Part shown: positions 24,204 to 38,100 of the stretch, one piece after another
How the letters are laid out: each line of letters starts with the position of its first letter
How positions within the stretch are numbered: position 1 is the stretch's first letter
Origin: Paracentrotus lividus
Lineage: Eukaryota > Echinodermata > Echinoidea > Camarodonta > Echinidae
Length of the DNA stretch: 64,000 nt
Assembly (NCBI GenBank): GCA_940671915.1
Contig: CALNVZ010003434.1
Span: 13,801,683 to 13,865,682 of the forward strand
Reading direction: 5' to 3'
Made by a program: the position numbers and the translations under genes
Notes under the pieces: model-generated
Told to the model about the DNA's origin: nothing
Database searches by the model: none
Seen by the model: the letters and a program-made list of their open reading frames with translations, nothing else

Positions 24204-27200
24204 ATGTCTCACATTCCAACAGTTGCCAAGGAATTTCCAATCCATTGGTCCATCTGGCACAACAACCTAGAGGACTTGAGTAATGAGTTGGGCAAGAAAG
24301 AGGTAATGAAAATTCAAGACGATCAATTCAAGCTGTTGAAATCATTTTGTCAGTGACAGTGCCAGTGCAGTGCAGTGCAGTGGTGTGATTGTGAGTTGTG
24401 TGACTGTGACTTGTCACTGAACTGTCACTGTTGTGGGTGTAAAAAAAAATGGTCTCATTTCCATCTCGGTGATGATCTCAGGCCTCATTGTGTCATTGTC
24501 ATGTGTGTTTTTTGATTTATTGAGTCGATTTTTGAAACACTGATTGTATTTTCATGTAATTCATCATAAATAATTTAAAGTTTTTAGAATCTCATTCATG
24601 TCAGTTCGGGAAATGTACGAAATCCGCAACGTTGAACTGAAAATGCGCGTAGACATGGTAGAGCCTAGACTAGAGGGCTTGACTGATTATTTGCGTTGCA
24701 GATTTCTGCAACGTTCCCGAGCCCTGTGGTACTAGTATTTCTGTGGCATATATTTTAGCTAGGTCTAAATATATATTTATATGGTATATTTATACTAGGC
24801 CTAAGACAATGTACAATATATTTTGTGACATATATTGACAACGTGGACTTGACGTGTATAGATATTGATGTATAATTTGATGGCCATCAGTTTAGATCTA
24901 GATCTATTTTCAAGACTTGAGTATAACACTGTTTTGTTTGTATATTGTCATGTCATTTTATAATTATATCTTCTTTGAGATTGGGCTATATCTTCCTTTA
25001 ATTTTCAGATGTTTCTGACGAAGTCTCAAACAGATGAAAGTGTAAACTCAGGAAGAAGTGTTCTCCTGCGTCATCGATCCTTTCGTTTTCTACACTCTAC
25101 TGTTTTGTCATACTATTTTTGTGGCATTATTTATGGACTAAAGTCTACATAAATTATATATGTATAGATCTATATAATTTTCTTTCTTTTTTTTTTTTTT
25201 TTTTTTTTTTTTTGGGGGGGGGGGGTGGCATATATTTCTTTTGACTATGTGGAATGTATATTTCTGTGATATTGGACTACGAAAAACTATTGGTTAGCTC
25301 AGCCTAGTTATACCCCAAGAACTCAACCTGCAGACTTGGATTTAGACTTCTGATATGTGTCTTTATTATTGAAGAAGTCATGGACAATTCAATCTGTATA
25401 AAAACAAGTGAAAACATACGAACAAATAATTAGCACAAGTATGAATAAACAAATACCTGTGTATTGCACTTGATTTGTGTGCTTGAGTGTTTTGTTATTT
25501 GTACTGTTTAAATAATCAAACAGCTCTAAAATACTTATAACTGCATACGAATCAAAAACTGAATAATCAAGATTGTGTCTGGAACCGAGACTAAGTTATC
25601 AAAGACTCTCAATTCAACCAAACAATGGCTGACACAATTCTAATTACATCAGTGTCTGATTTCAAGACTAATATCTGAAATAACTATCATTGTCTAACCG
25701 AAGACTAATATCAAAGACTAATATCAAAGACTAATACTTTCTATCGAAACCAAGTGTCTGACAAAGACTAAGTGTTTCACAGTATAACCGATTAACGTCT
25801 GATATTAACTTACTTACTTAATTACTGCCCATCATGCCGTCTGGCACATAGGGCAGCAATGAAGATCTTCCAGTCTGTTCTGTGCTGGGCTAGTCGGGTT
25901 ATGGAGCCCCAGGTGTGTCGCAGGTTCACCAGCTCTGCCTCCACGGTCCGCCGCCAGGTGTTTTTCGGTCTTCCTCTTTTTCTTTTTCCTTCCGGAGTCC
26001 AGTGGAGTGCTGTACGTGTTATTTGTTCAGGATCTTTTCTAAGGACATGGCCTATCCATCTCCACCTTCTTCTCGTAATTATGGTTTCCATGTCATCCTG
26101 GTTAGTCCTAACAAGTAGTTCTTGGTTGGAAATGATGTTGGGCCAGAAAATTCTAATGATCCTTCGCAGGCTCTTTGTATGGAAGGTTGCCAATTTGGTT
26201 ATATCCTGTTTAGTAATTCGCCAACATTCTGATCCATAGAGCAGCGTAGACAAAACGCAGCTCTGATATATTTATAATTTAGTTTGAACGTTGTATTGCC
26301 GTGACTTCCACACATTATTCAACATACTAAATGCAGTTCTTGCTTTGTTCAATCTATTGGTGATGTCTTTGCCTGCTCCCCCATCATGAGTTACTGTACT
26401 TCCTAAATATACAAATGATTCAGTCATTTGAAGTGCTTGTTATTTAGTTGTATATTTTGAGGGTTATTGATATTGAGAGTCATGACTTCGTTTTCTTTGC
26501 ACTAATATTAGTCCAATTTGTTGGGCATACCTCTGGAGATGAGACGTTTTCTCCTGCATGTGTTGTCGACTGTGGGACATCAGAGCTATATCGTCCGCAA
26601 AGTCTAGATCTTCCAAAGTATACAAGAGACTCCACCTGATGCCCCTCTTCTGGTCTGCAGTAGTCTGTCTCATCGCCCAGTCAATCACCATGTTGAACAA
26701 GAGAGCAGACATAACACAACCTTGTCTGACTCCGGTCTTTCACTTCAAAGGTCATGTCACTATTGCCAACCTGGCAAAAAAATTCTCATAGAAGCTCTGT
26801 ATAATATGTTTGAGCTCTGGTGGGATTCCATAGTTTCTGAGGATACGCCACAGGCTATCTCTGTGTATACTATCGAAAGCCTTTTCAAAGTCTAACAAGT
26901 TTATGTATAGTTTTCTTTGCCATTCTGTTGACTGTTCGATTATTTCCGTAGGGCGAAAATTTGGTCGATGCAACCCTTCCCTTTCCTAAAGGCGCTTGTT
27001 CTGGTCTAAGTTTGCTGTCTACAGTATCTGTCATCCGGCGTATAATAATCTTTGCAAGGATTTTACTTGGGACAGAAAGTAGTGTAATTCCACGCCAATT
27101 GTTACAGTTACGAGTGGACCCTTTCTTGGGTAGCTTAATAATTACACCTTTTAACCAGTCTTGTGGAACTTTCTTTCCAGCCCATATTGACGAGAAGAGA

Positions 27201-30200
27201 GGCTGTAGGTGCTGAGCTGCCAGCTCGGGGTTTGCCTTAAAGAGTTCTGCACTGAGGTCGTCCACCCTGGAGATTTGCCATTTTTCATAGTCTTGATTGC
27301 TCCACTGATTTCAGCTAAATTGGTGGGTTCGTATCAATGTCCAAGTCTTCATCTGCCTCTTGGATGTCAGCCAAGGTGTTTGGGGATGGTCTATTTAAGA
27401 TTTCTCTGAAATGTTCTGTCCATCTCATGTCCTTTTCTGCTTCAGTAGTCAGGAGTTTACCATCCTTGTCTTCTATAGGACTATCACAAGTAGCTTATTG
27501 TTTTCCACTGATTATTTTCGTTATATTTATACAGTCTTCCTTGCTCGCCTTTTGAAGCAGCATCCTCTGCCTGTCGTGCCAGGTCTTCCATGAAAGCCGC
27601 GCTTGTCTTGACGAGTCTTCCTTTAACTACTTTACATGCTTTGGCGATAGTCTAACTTCCGTTTCAGTTTTAGTCTATCAGATCTAGCTCCTATGAATTT
27701 TGCCTTTGCATCTCTTCGTTTGCCAATAGCTTGCCATGTACTGTCAGTGATCCAGTCTTTCTTATCCTTTTGTTTTGTTCCCAGACATTCTCCGACTGGC
27801 ATCATGATAAATTGATTTGATTTCATTCCACTTTGTATTCACTTCATCTGGATCTGGTCCTGTATCTTCTTGATCAGCTAGGGCTTGAAACCTATTTTTG
27901 AAGCTGCAAGGTAAAGAAATTCTTTGTTTCAGGGTCCCGTAATCTATCAACATTGTACCTTGGGTGCTGCATCTTTTTTGTGCCAGATTTTCTTAGTTTA
28001 ATTCTGAATACAGCTACAACAAGGTGGTGTCGCTTGCAACATCAGCACCTCTTCTCACTTTAACATCAAGTAGGGATCCTTTCCATGTTCCATTCACCAT
28101 AACATGGTCAATTTGGTTCTTGTCCCTCTTATTCGGTGATTCCCAAGTCAGTTTGTGGATTTCCTTGTGTTGAAAAGGGTCCCTCCAATGACAAGGTCAT
28201 TTGTAGAACAAAGCTCCAGCAAACGCTCTCCATTGTCATTCATGGTGCCACAGCCTTGTTTCTCCATTGCTCTTTCAAAACCTCTGTTATCACTTCCTAC
28301 TTTAGCATTTAGGTCTCCCATGACAACTTTCATATCATGTCTGGGTAAGTCTGTTAATTCTGCTTGTAATAGCTCATAAAACTCATCTTTCGTTGTGTCG
28401 TCGCTATCATTAGTAGGTGCGTAGCACTGGATAATAGTCGTATTGATATGTCTTCCTTTCAATCTGACTCTCATGAGTCGACTATTGACAGGCTTCCATT
28501 CTATCAAGCTCTTTTCAACTCCTTTACTGAGAATTATCGCTACACCCTGTGTGTGTACACCATCGTTCCTCCCAGAATAGAGAACGGTTTCTCCTGTATT
28601 AGTTCTTATTCTTCCAGTTCCGTCCATCTGCACTCACTAACTCCTAAGATTTGTAAGTTTGTAACGCTTCATTTTCTGCTGTAACCTGTGCTAATTTTCC
28701 CGCCTCGTACATTGTACGTACATTCCAAAACCCAATTCGAGTCTTAGATTTGGCAGTCAGTACTTCCCTCATCCTGTCGGTGGCTTCCTTTCGGCTTTCA
28801 CACGCCGCCATTCATACTGGACGTTGAGTGCACCGGGAAGTCCATCTCGCCGAGTATTTTTTGTTTTCTTCGTTGCTGTTTCCGTAACGTAGTCTTTTTT
28901 CCGGGAATGAGTTGTTAGCCCATTGCCCAACCCCCACCTGGAGGACCAGGGATCGCGTAGAAACTGGCCGTAGCCAGCCCCTCACACAGTTCTGCCGACC
29001 GAACGAAGCCGTTACCAGGGTGTGGCGTCGCTGCGATACCTAAGCGAACCTAATTACATCAGTGTCTGATTTCAAGACTTATATCTGAAATAACTATCAT
29101 TGTCTAACCGAAGACTAATATCAAAGACTAATATCAAAGACTAATACTTTCTATCGAAACCAAGTGTCTGACAAAGACTAAGTGTTTCACAGTATAACCG
29201 ATTAACGTCTGATATTAAGACTATTGTATATGAAAACCAAAACTGCAATTGCATTTATGAATTAATTGGTCTGAATTCAATAATATCAAATACCTCGACA
29301 AACAGATGTCTGTGAAAAAGACCAAGTTCAAAGTTATCAAGTTTTTGTTTCTGTATCAAACTTCATATTTAAAACAATCAAGAGATTTACCCTTATTCAA
29401 TCAATTAAGTAAGTGAATACATTAATTTATATAAGTATTCCTTTGTTTGAATAATATCTGTGAAGACCTATAAATCTGACACCATCTTCACATACCATAA
29501 CATGACATTCCTTGTCAATGTAATTAAAGCTTTGTTTATATATCATTTGCTCTTTTGTAAAAGACCTATTACTCCTGTGATCATTATTTCTGATCATACA
29601 TTTTGTTTTATTATTCCCTTTGAATCAAACTTGAGGTAAAATATTTCTGTACATAAAACAATATCCTTAATACTGATTCAATGAACCAAGTTCAGTTTGA
29701 ATGATAATGACTCCTTTCATCCTTTCATATCAATTAATATTTTTGCACAGTATTTAGTAACCAAAATGATCAAAATACCTCTCTGTATAAATTCCCTTAA
29801 ATGACTTGACTAATAACAGATGTGCAATCCTTATATTAAAGTAATTTCAATAAAATACACCAAGTTAAATCAGTGTCCTTTGAACAGAAACCAAAACCAA
29901 CATGGTCTCAACATGGCATACCAAAATTGCCATTTAATTTGTCAATTTGACTGGCTTTTATAAGCCCCCAAATTCTTCATGAAATTTGGCATATTTAAAG
30001 AATTGTTTCTAGATTGAAGTTCTCTAATATGTAACAAAATGAACCTTCTCTTCATTTATATCATTTATAAAACATGACATCTTTACAATAATTATTTGAC
30101 CAGTGAAATGTACAAACGTGCCAACGCCCTAATTTGCATACCGCTGACAGGTACACAAGTTACATAACATTACGTGTGCATTCTTGCAACCGTACCATTT

Positions 30201-32087
30201 ACTTGAAAGTCAACATTTATAACAAAAACTGGCTTATTTTCTTCTTTCGAGTCTCTTTTAGCAAAACTGATATTGTAAACTTACATCTTTGCAGGAACTC
30301 AGGGTATTTTTGCTGCAAACAGAAAGGACAAATCCCAAAAATAACTCAGCGGTTTCTTTCGACAACCGTACTCGTTGACAAGCTTCTATGACACACGTAA
30401 TCTTATGGTATCTTTTCTGCGAAAATATAAAAGGCAATTTCGTTAACGAAACAACTATGGAATGTAATTATATTGGCAATATGGACTATATTATATTTTT
30501 GTGGCATATCTATGTTAACTATTTCTGCTGCATATTTATGTTGACTATTTCTGTCAAATATGGACTACGAAGATATATATTTTGTGGCATATGTAGATAT
30601 TGACAATATTCTTGTGGCGTATAAAATTTATGTTGACTATTTGAAATAAACATGTATATTTCTGTGGCATATTGGACTATTTTCCTGCCAAATATGGACA
30701 ATGAAGAATATATCTCTGTGGCATATATCAACAATGTTTCCTATTTGTGACATATCTATGTGTTGACTGTGGATATATCTGCAGCATATTAGACTGTGTG
30801 AACTATATGTATTTGGAATATGGGCTATAAAGACTGTATTTCTGTTGCATATAATTTCCACGTCATCACAAAATTATATGGGGAGAAATGTAAACTTGTG
30901 TGAGATGCGCTGGTTTATACAGTGCGTCCCAAAAAGAACTATACACTTTTGAAATGGCTGCCAAATGAAAAATATTTGATTTTAGGTAATGAAATTTACA
31001 TATATGGAAAGCTCATTATCCCAACTTTCATATGACACCAAAAAGTTTGAAAATAAGTCATGCATGAATGAGCAGCGTTCACTTTTGTAAAGGGTATGGA
31101 AATTAGGGTGCGCAGGAATTGCCCTACCAATTTGTATGAGGAAAGTCATTTGGAGCTTATGGAATTGAGGATGATTATGCAGAATTACTGATCAATTATG
31201 ATGAGTTGGGGTTTGCTATGTGAAATTTGTGGAATTGGGGATTACGATTTTTATGCATGAGTGAACAGGAATATGTATTTCCTATTATAGCATTGTAACT
31301 TTCCAAGTTGTATTCAGTGGTGTGTTTGTGGTAGTCAGGATGGGGTGCAGAAGAGGTGAAATGCAGGGTAAGGTTTTTGATCCCTTTTGATGATCATTTT
31401 CATGATCTTTTGGATTGTCTGAATGTCCACCATCAGTGACATTTTTCTTTCAACAAACAGGTTGTGCATCGAAAGAGGGGGAGGACACGTTGAGCATTGA
31501 ACGTACAGACTTTTATTTTAATTTTGCATTATCAGATATTTTTTCCTCCTTTTTGTTTTGTTACAGGATGGATGAAACAAGTGTAAAATAAAAAAGAACA
31601 AAATTCAACTGAAAATGAAGACTGACATGTTAATTTCACAAATTTGTGTTACACTGTACCATATTTTCTTTACAAAAGTCCAAATTGCTAAAATGACTGG
31701 ATAGTTGGTTGGTTGATCAATTGAGTTTATTTATTTATTGGATAACAGTAAGACATGGTGATTGAAATAACTGTATGAAGATGATGTAATGCATGATTGA
31801 TTGATTAGTTAAAACATTTGGAGACTGGTACACACTGCTGATTAAGTGATTGCTAGCTGGGAGTTGATTGTCCAATTTATGTGACTGATTAATTGATAGA
31901 TTGATAGATTGTCATCAACCATCCCAATTTGGGTAAATGTGAGTAGACCGGGATGCAGGAAGGTAGTCAGGATATTTGGAGTAGAAACCAATGAATATGA
32001 ATGGTCAAAAACACACCCATGCAAAAAAGAGGGAGACAGGGAGAGAAAGAAAGAAGAGAGAGGGAGAGAGGGATGAAGACAAAGAGA

Positions 32088-32146
<59 letters not shown>

Positions 32147-35100
32147 AGGGAGAGAAAAGGAAGAGAGAGAGATTAAACACACCACTGAAGGACCTCACTA
32201 AATATACCTTGGAAAGTTAAAATGCAACAATAGGAAATACATATTCCTGTTCACTCATGCATGAAATTGTAATCCCCAATTCCACAAATTTCACTTGGCA
32301 AACCCCAACTCATCATAATTGATCAGTGATTATGCATTTCATCCTCAATTCCATAAGCTCCAAATGACTTTCCTCATACAAATTAGTAGGGCAATTCCTG
32401 CGCACCCTAATTTCCATACCCTTTACAAAAATGAACGCTGCTCATTCATGCATGACTTTTTTTCAGATTTTTTTGTGTCATATGAAAGTTGTGATAATGA
32501 GCTTTCCATACATGTAAATTTCATTACCTAAAATCATATATTTATTATTTGGCTGCCATTTCAAAAGTGTATAGTTCTTTTTGGGACGCCCTGTATAGTT
32601 AAATGGTTAGAATGTTCATGTGTTAAGTTGTTAAGCTTAATTTAATCAAATTCCTTATTCTCCTCCCGATCCTCCTTGCTCCCTTTCTAGTTTAATTCTT
32701 TTCAAAAACCTGCTTCTGCATGTCTTTGTACCCCAGTATCAAAGTGGAAGAACCGGGCGGGGGGGGGGGGGGGGTGATATTTTTTATGTCTGCCATTATC
32801 AGCTTTTGCAAGCCGCAATGATTTTTATGTTACTAAATAAATTGTTTAAATCCGCTTTGTATGTTGTTTGTGTGATCTGTTTACCCCTTTTGAATGCACA
32901 TAACATTAAAGAATTGCATATTTTCTTCCTCCACTTACTTTCCGTTAGAAATTTTATTTATTTCCTTTATCTTCGCTTCCTTTTACAACATACATAAGAC
33001 AAATTAAGAAAGAAATGAACGAAACAAGAATTGTGTACTGGCTCTCTTTAATCAATGTAATGATTTTACAAATTTGCGACTTCAAAATTCAACGATTAAA
33101 ATGCATCACAATGATCTGACATATATTTACGATTTCTTAATCATTGACATATTGTTCGGCTCAGTGAGAACTGGAAAATATTTCCATTATAATACTGAAA
33201 TTATTAGGTGCATATTGTGAGATAAATGCGATTTCTTGTTCCCCTGTTCCCGACACTTGCATATACTTATTTCAAATAAAATTTTAGATTAATTAAAAAA
33301 AAAGGCTTATTAATGTTAAAACAAACAAATGTCAAACAAAAAGGGGGAAGGGGAGCAATGCGTCCAGCACCTATAAGTTGCAATTATATTTTAAAAGTGA
33401 CTGTCTGAAGTTAAAGGAGGACTCCGGGCTGAAATTAAAAAGTTTTGGTAGGTCTAACTGTTAGATCTAAGTAAATTAAAAATTTAACAAACACAACACA
33501 GAAAATTTCATCAAAATCGGAAGAAAAATAAGAAAGTTATGCATTTTTTGGGTATTGATATTTTTTTGTTGTAAAACATATCTTGGCATTGTCTCATTGT
33601 CTCATTTTGAATATTCAAATGAGCAAACCTATGATGTCACAGGCCCCCTACCTCTTGTATATTTTATTATATGAAATCCTATTCTTCTCATTTTTTCATA
33701 TATTGCGTATATAAAGAAAATATATTACTTATACTGAAATAAATAAAAGCACTTGTGACCTTGAACGTTCCACAAGGATTAATCCCTGTTTTTATGTCCT
33801 TGTGGCAGAAAATCTTTATTATTGGTACATGTATTTCATACAATAAAATACAAAGAAAGTACATTTTTGTAGGGGGACTGAGACATCATCAGGTTGCCAA
33901 TTTGAATATGGCAAGAACTGTTTCCTAAAAAAAATTCAAAACCTAAGAAAATTCATAACTTTGCTATTTCTCATCCGATTTTGATGAAATTTTCAGTATT
34001 GTGCTTTTTAGATTTTACTTTATTTTTTCTAATAATGGAAACTCCAGCCCGGAGAAGTTCTTTAAGTGAGATGAGGGGTTGGTGTCTGGACAGTACACTT
34101 ATTAAACAAAAATGAATCCTGTTCTTTTGTCTCGGGATTAAGCCAAAAATATCCTTGAATACAGCTTTTCACCATCAGTATTCGTTCTTCACAATATTTT
34201 CAAACATTTTTGTGCTAAAAATCTACAAAAACATAGCTTGTAATTTTCTAAATGTAAACTTTTTCAAAATATCAAATGGCTGGTTAAAATTGACTGTCCA
34301 GACACACAACCCATCCAGACACCCAATAACTGGGTATACCACTAGACTCACGCTAGCAGCAAAGCCATGTCAGGACTACAATGTATGGCGAGACTCAAGT
34401 GTGAAGACTAGATTCTAAATGCGTTTTTCCACTTCATCGAGAAAAAATCAGGAGTGTTTTTATTTATTTTTTATTATTTTTTTTTTTTGGGGGGGGGGGC
34501 ATTTTCCAGTTTTGTTACAAAAGATGACAAGGCATCTTAAAATAGTTTTTAAGAAAGTGTTCTGGAAACCAATCTCTCGATTTTTTTTGTTTTAATACAT
34601 GTAGATCACTAGAATATAAAGAATGGAATATTACTATGAATCTTAAAAGAATATTATACTTTGTATTGAAATTGAGGTCAAATTTTAGGTATGCATGCAA
34701 TATAGGCACTTCTGCATATGTCAGTTAAGAGTGAGCACTTGGGTGAAAATTTCATATTAAGATTTAGGGGATGAAAGTATTTTTAGGATTTAGACTAACA
34801 TCTCAAGTTGTTAAAATATGATTTTCAGAGACATGCAATGATAAGAAGCCCTTGAAATATATTATTTTTCTACGGGGTGCCTAAAAATAATGTCACGATC
34901 GGACATTTTCAGTAAAAGTAAAAGAATTCTCAGTTCAATATCTACACAACTTTTTAAATTTTTCTTTACTGATACAGAGAGGTTGAAAGTATTTCTAAAC
35001 AAAACAAGAAAACAATTGAAATTATAAACTGGGGAAATAATTCTGTACGATAAATTTAAACATTGGGAGGGTGAGGTGGGCCCATCAGGACACCCTTGAT

Positions 35101-38100
35101 TCATGTTTTACTTGCAAACCCTCATTCTGATTATTTATCGAATTGTATTCCAGTGGATTACAGGACAACCAAGAACGTACAATAAAAAAATTTCAGGTCA
35201 CATCAGTGATAATTACTCTGGGGGTGTGGGGGGGGGGGGGGGGGGGGGGGGTCGGACCCCCCTGGATCTGCGTTTGACTTTGAAACCTTCATTCTGATTG
35301 GTTGTTGAATTGTATTACCGTGGAGTTTTAATATTCTTCGACGGAAAAGTTAATTTCTGCAACAGTTTCCCTATGATGTCCGTCTGTGACAACCAAATGT
35401 CCGTCCGTGACACTGAAAATGTCCGTCCGTGACAATATGTTTTTAGCAGTCAATCAAAAACTGGAGCTTTTATCCAAATGATTTTTACATGGCAGCGAAG
35501 TAAATTTACTTGGCTATTGTATGATATGTTATTTGTTAACATTAGCAATTATTTTAGATAGAAATGCCAAAAGAGTCATGAGCAGTCAGGAAACCCATTT
35601 CTATCCCGTCCGTCCGTGATATTGAACATTTAAAGGATTCTATTCTTAACATGTATCCATGGCAACAAAATTTTGCCATCATTTAGCAGATCCAGTGGTA
35701 CCCTTCACTATCAAACACAGAAAATTTCAATATTTCTCATGATTAACTTTTCACGGGCTGTCAAACTTTGAAAATTTGCAAAATGTCCGTCCGTGACAAA
35801 CTGACCAGGCTCCATACAATTCTAATCTGGAAGTATATTGAATTGGTGCATAGCCTACAGTTTAGAAGCAGTAATGACAAAAATATCTTTTGTCAGTAGC
35901 CCCTGGCATTCATACTTTAAGTACTCAAGATGAGCCTACATTTTAGTTGTAAAGCACAATGGAATTGTTCTTCCCTAAACAACTTGTGGACTTAGTTTCC
36001 AATTGGCTTTATACACCAGTTGCCTTTTTGGCATTTTGAACTTCAGGCACTGACTTGTAAATCTTGTGAAAATGTCAGTTTTGTTGATAAATATACAATC
36101 AATCAAATCATTAAGGAATATTTAATAATGCAACTTAATTTCAGCAAAGTTTGCATTGTTTGGACAGCTTTCATCTTCAAGGTAAATTAGAAAAGTGACA
36201 AATTAGCTACCTGCTACATAAAACCTGCATAGCATTTAGAATTCTAAACCACCTAATACCCATGGTTTAGAATTCTTTACAAATTTCTGTACAAACTTGG
36301 GTCTTCTGTGTTGAATTCAGATGTGATCGCAGACTGAGTTTGTACTTTTAGTCTCACATTTCACTAACTCTTCATAGAGAATGCGTGCTATGAATTCAAA
36401 TCAACTTTGCATTCTCCCAAAATTTGTACAAACTCAGACCGATTGCACAATTCCAGTTTGTGGTTTAGAAAACGGGCCATAATAGAGTCTAGATCTACTC
36501 GGGCAGGCTGAGCATATTTTTATAATTAGAGCTGCATAATGTATCCTTTTTTTAATTTTGATTCTTTGCTTGAATTATAAAATATCCACAGATTCTATTG
36601 ACACATATTTACAGAGTGTTTTGGCCCTCTTATTCAGCATTTTGTGACATTGACTATTTTCTTGTTTTATTTTGCAGAGCGAAAAAGAAAAGAAAGACCC
36701 AAGGGGAAGAACACCCCTCCATCTAGCAGTCACCCTTGGTCATGTGGAATGTGTAAAGATTTTATTACGTTTCGATGCAGATGTTACTAGTGAGAATAAA
36801 GGAGGATGGACAGGTAAATAATGATAATAATAATGATAGGTAAATAAAAATACATTCAGAAAATCTAAATCAGATTTAGAATTAATTTTATAGCATTTAT
36901 TCTCATCTGGATAAATGTTTTTGTGTTTGGTTTTTTAAAGAAAAGGAAAAGATTGAAGATTGGTTCAAAAGTTTATTAACAGAAATTTTTATCACAAATT
37001 CATTAAACTCTTTATTTACTTCTTTTTTTTTTACTAAGTAAAGTATAGTTGAAATATCAGTTTTGAAATATAAACTATTCTATCATAAAAAAAAATGAAA
37101 AGTACATGTATATATTCATTTTATGTGTAATAATTACATTAAATGATTAAATGATATGTAAAATATTTTTTTGTTGCACTTATCAGTAATTCAGGAAGCC
37201 ACAAGCACTGGGGATCCAGAGCTAGTCCAACTGATTCTACAACACAGGGATCACCAACGCGCTACAGCTCGCATTGGAGGGATACCTGAACTTCTAGAAA
37301 AGCTTAGACAAGCCCCGGATTTCTATGTTGAGATGCGATGGGAATTCACAAGCTGGGGTGAGAAATAAGTCCTTTCCTTCAGCATTGTAGAACTTGTTTT
37401 AATCTTAAGACTTATGATTTTCATTTCAAAGTGTCTATTGAATTTTGTACATGCACATGTTCACATGTTGTGTGATGTACATGTACCCGTCATTCTTCCA
37501 TTTTGAAATCAAATCATTTCATATTTGACAAATAATCCTGATAAATGGTGATAGATTATAGCTACGGACATTATTATTCAAAAACATCTAAGAAAGTGCA
37601 AATATTTGTTTACAGAAATGTTTTTCACATAATTACTACCCACTGTAATACTATATGTATGAATCATCAACCCCAATCAAATATTTCATTTTCCATTGTT
37701 TTATAATTTGTTTTCAATACTTCCTAGTTTTTCAGTGATAGTTTTATATAAAATGGAACTGATCCTCTCTTTTCTAGCATGTGTCCAAGATCATGTGTGG
37801 AAGTGTAGTCATGATATCATTCTGAAGTATGGAGGAAGTTGTTCAAAGTTGTTTCTAATTAAGATTTTTACAACAACTCAGTATTGTTTTGAATTCAAGT
37901 TTGATGTTATTTTTCCCCCACAGTTCCTCTGATGTCAAGGATGTGTCCTAGTGATACCTACCGTGTGTGGAAGAGCGGACCCAATGTCAGGATAGACACA
38001 ACCCTCATTGGATTTGATAACATGAACTGGGTGAGAGGAAGCAGGAGTTATGTCTTCAAGAATGAAGGTGAGTCAATTAATGATTTGGTTTGTTGTCATC

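Noticed and set aside
31842-32201. Open frames of 60-118 codons rich in Leu-Ser or Arg-Glu on both strands
   Set aside because: They are translations of a GA microsatellite, as are those at 43502-43808.
35377-35798. CRISPR-like repeats
   Set aside because: The motif is only 15 nt, spacing is irregular from 22 to about 185 bp, and the genome is eukaryotic.
36320-36460. A full MITE
   Set aside because: There is a 12-bp inverted pair CTGAGTTTGTAC/GTACAAACTCAG, but no matching termini were found, so the element limits are unsupported.
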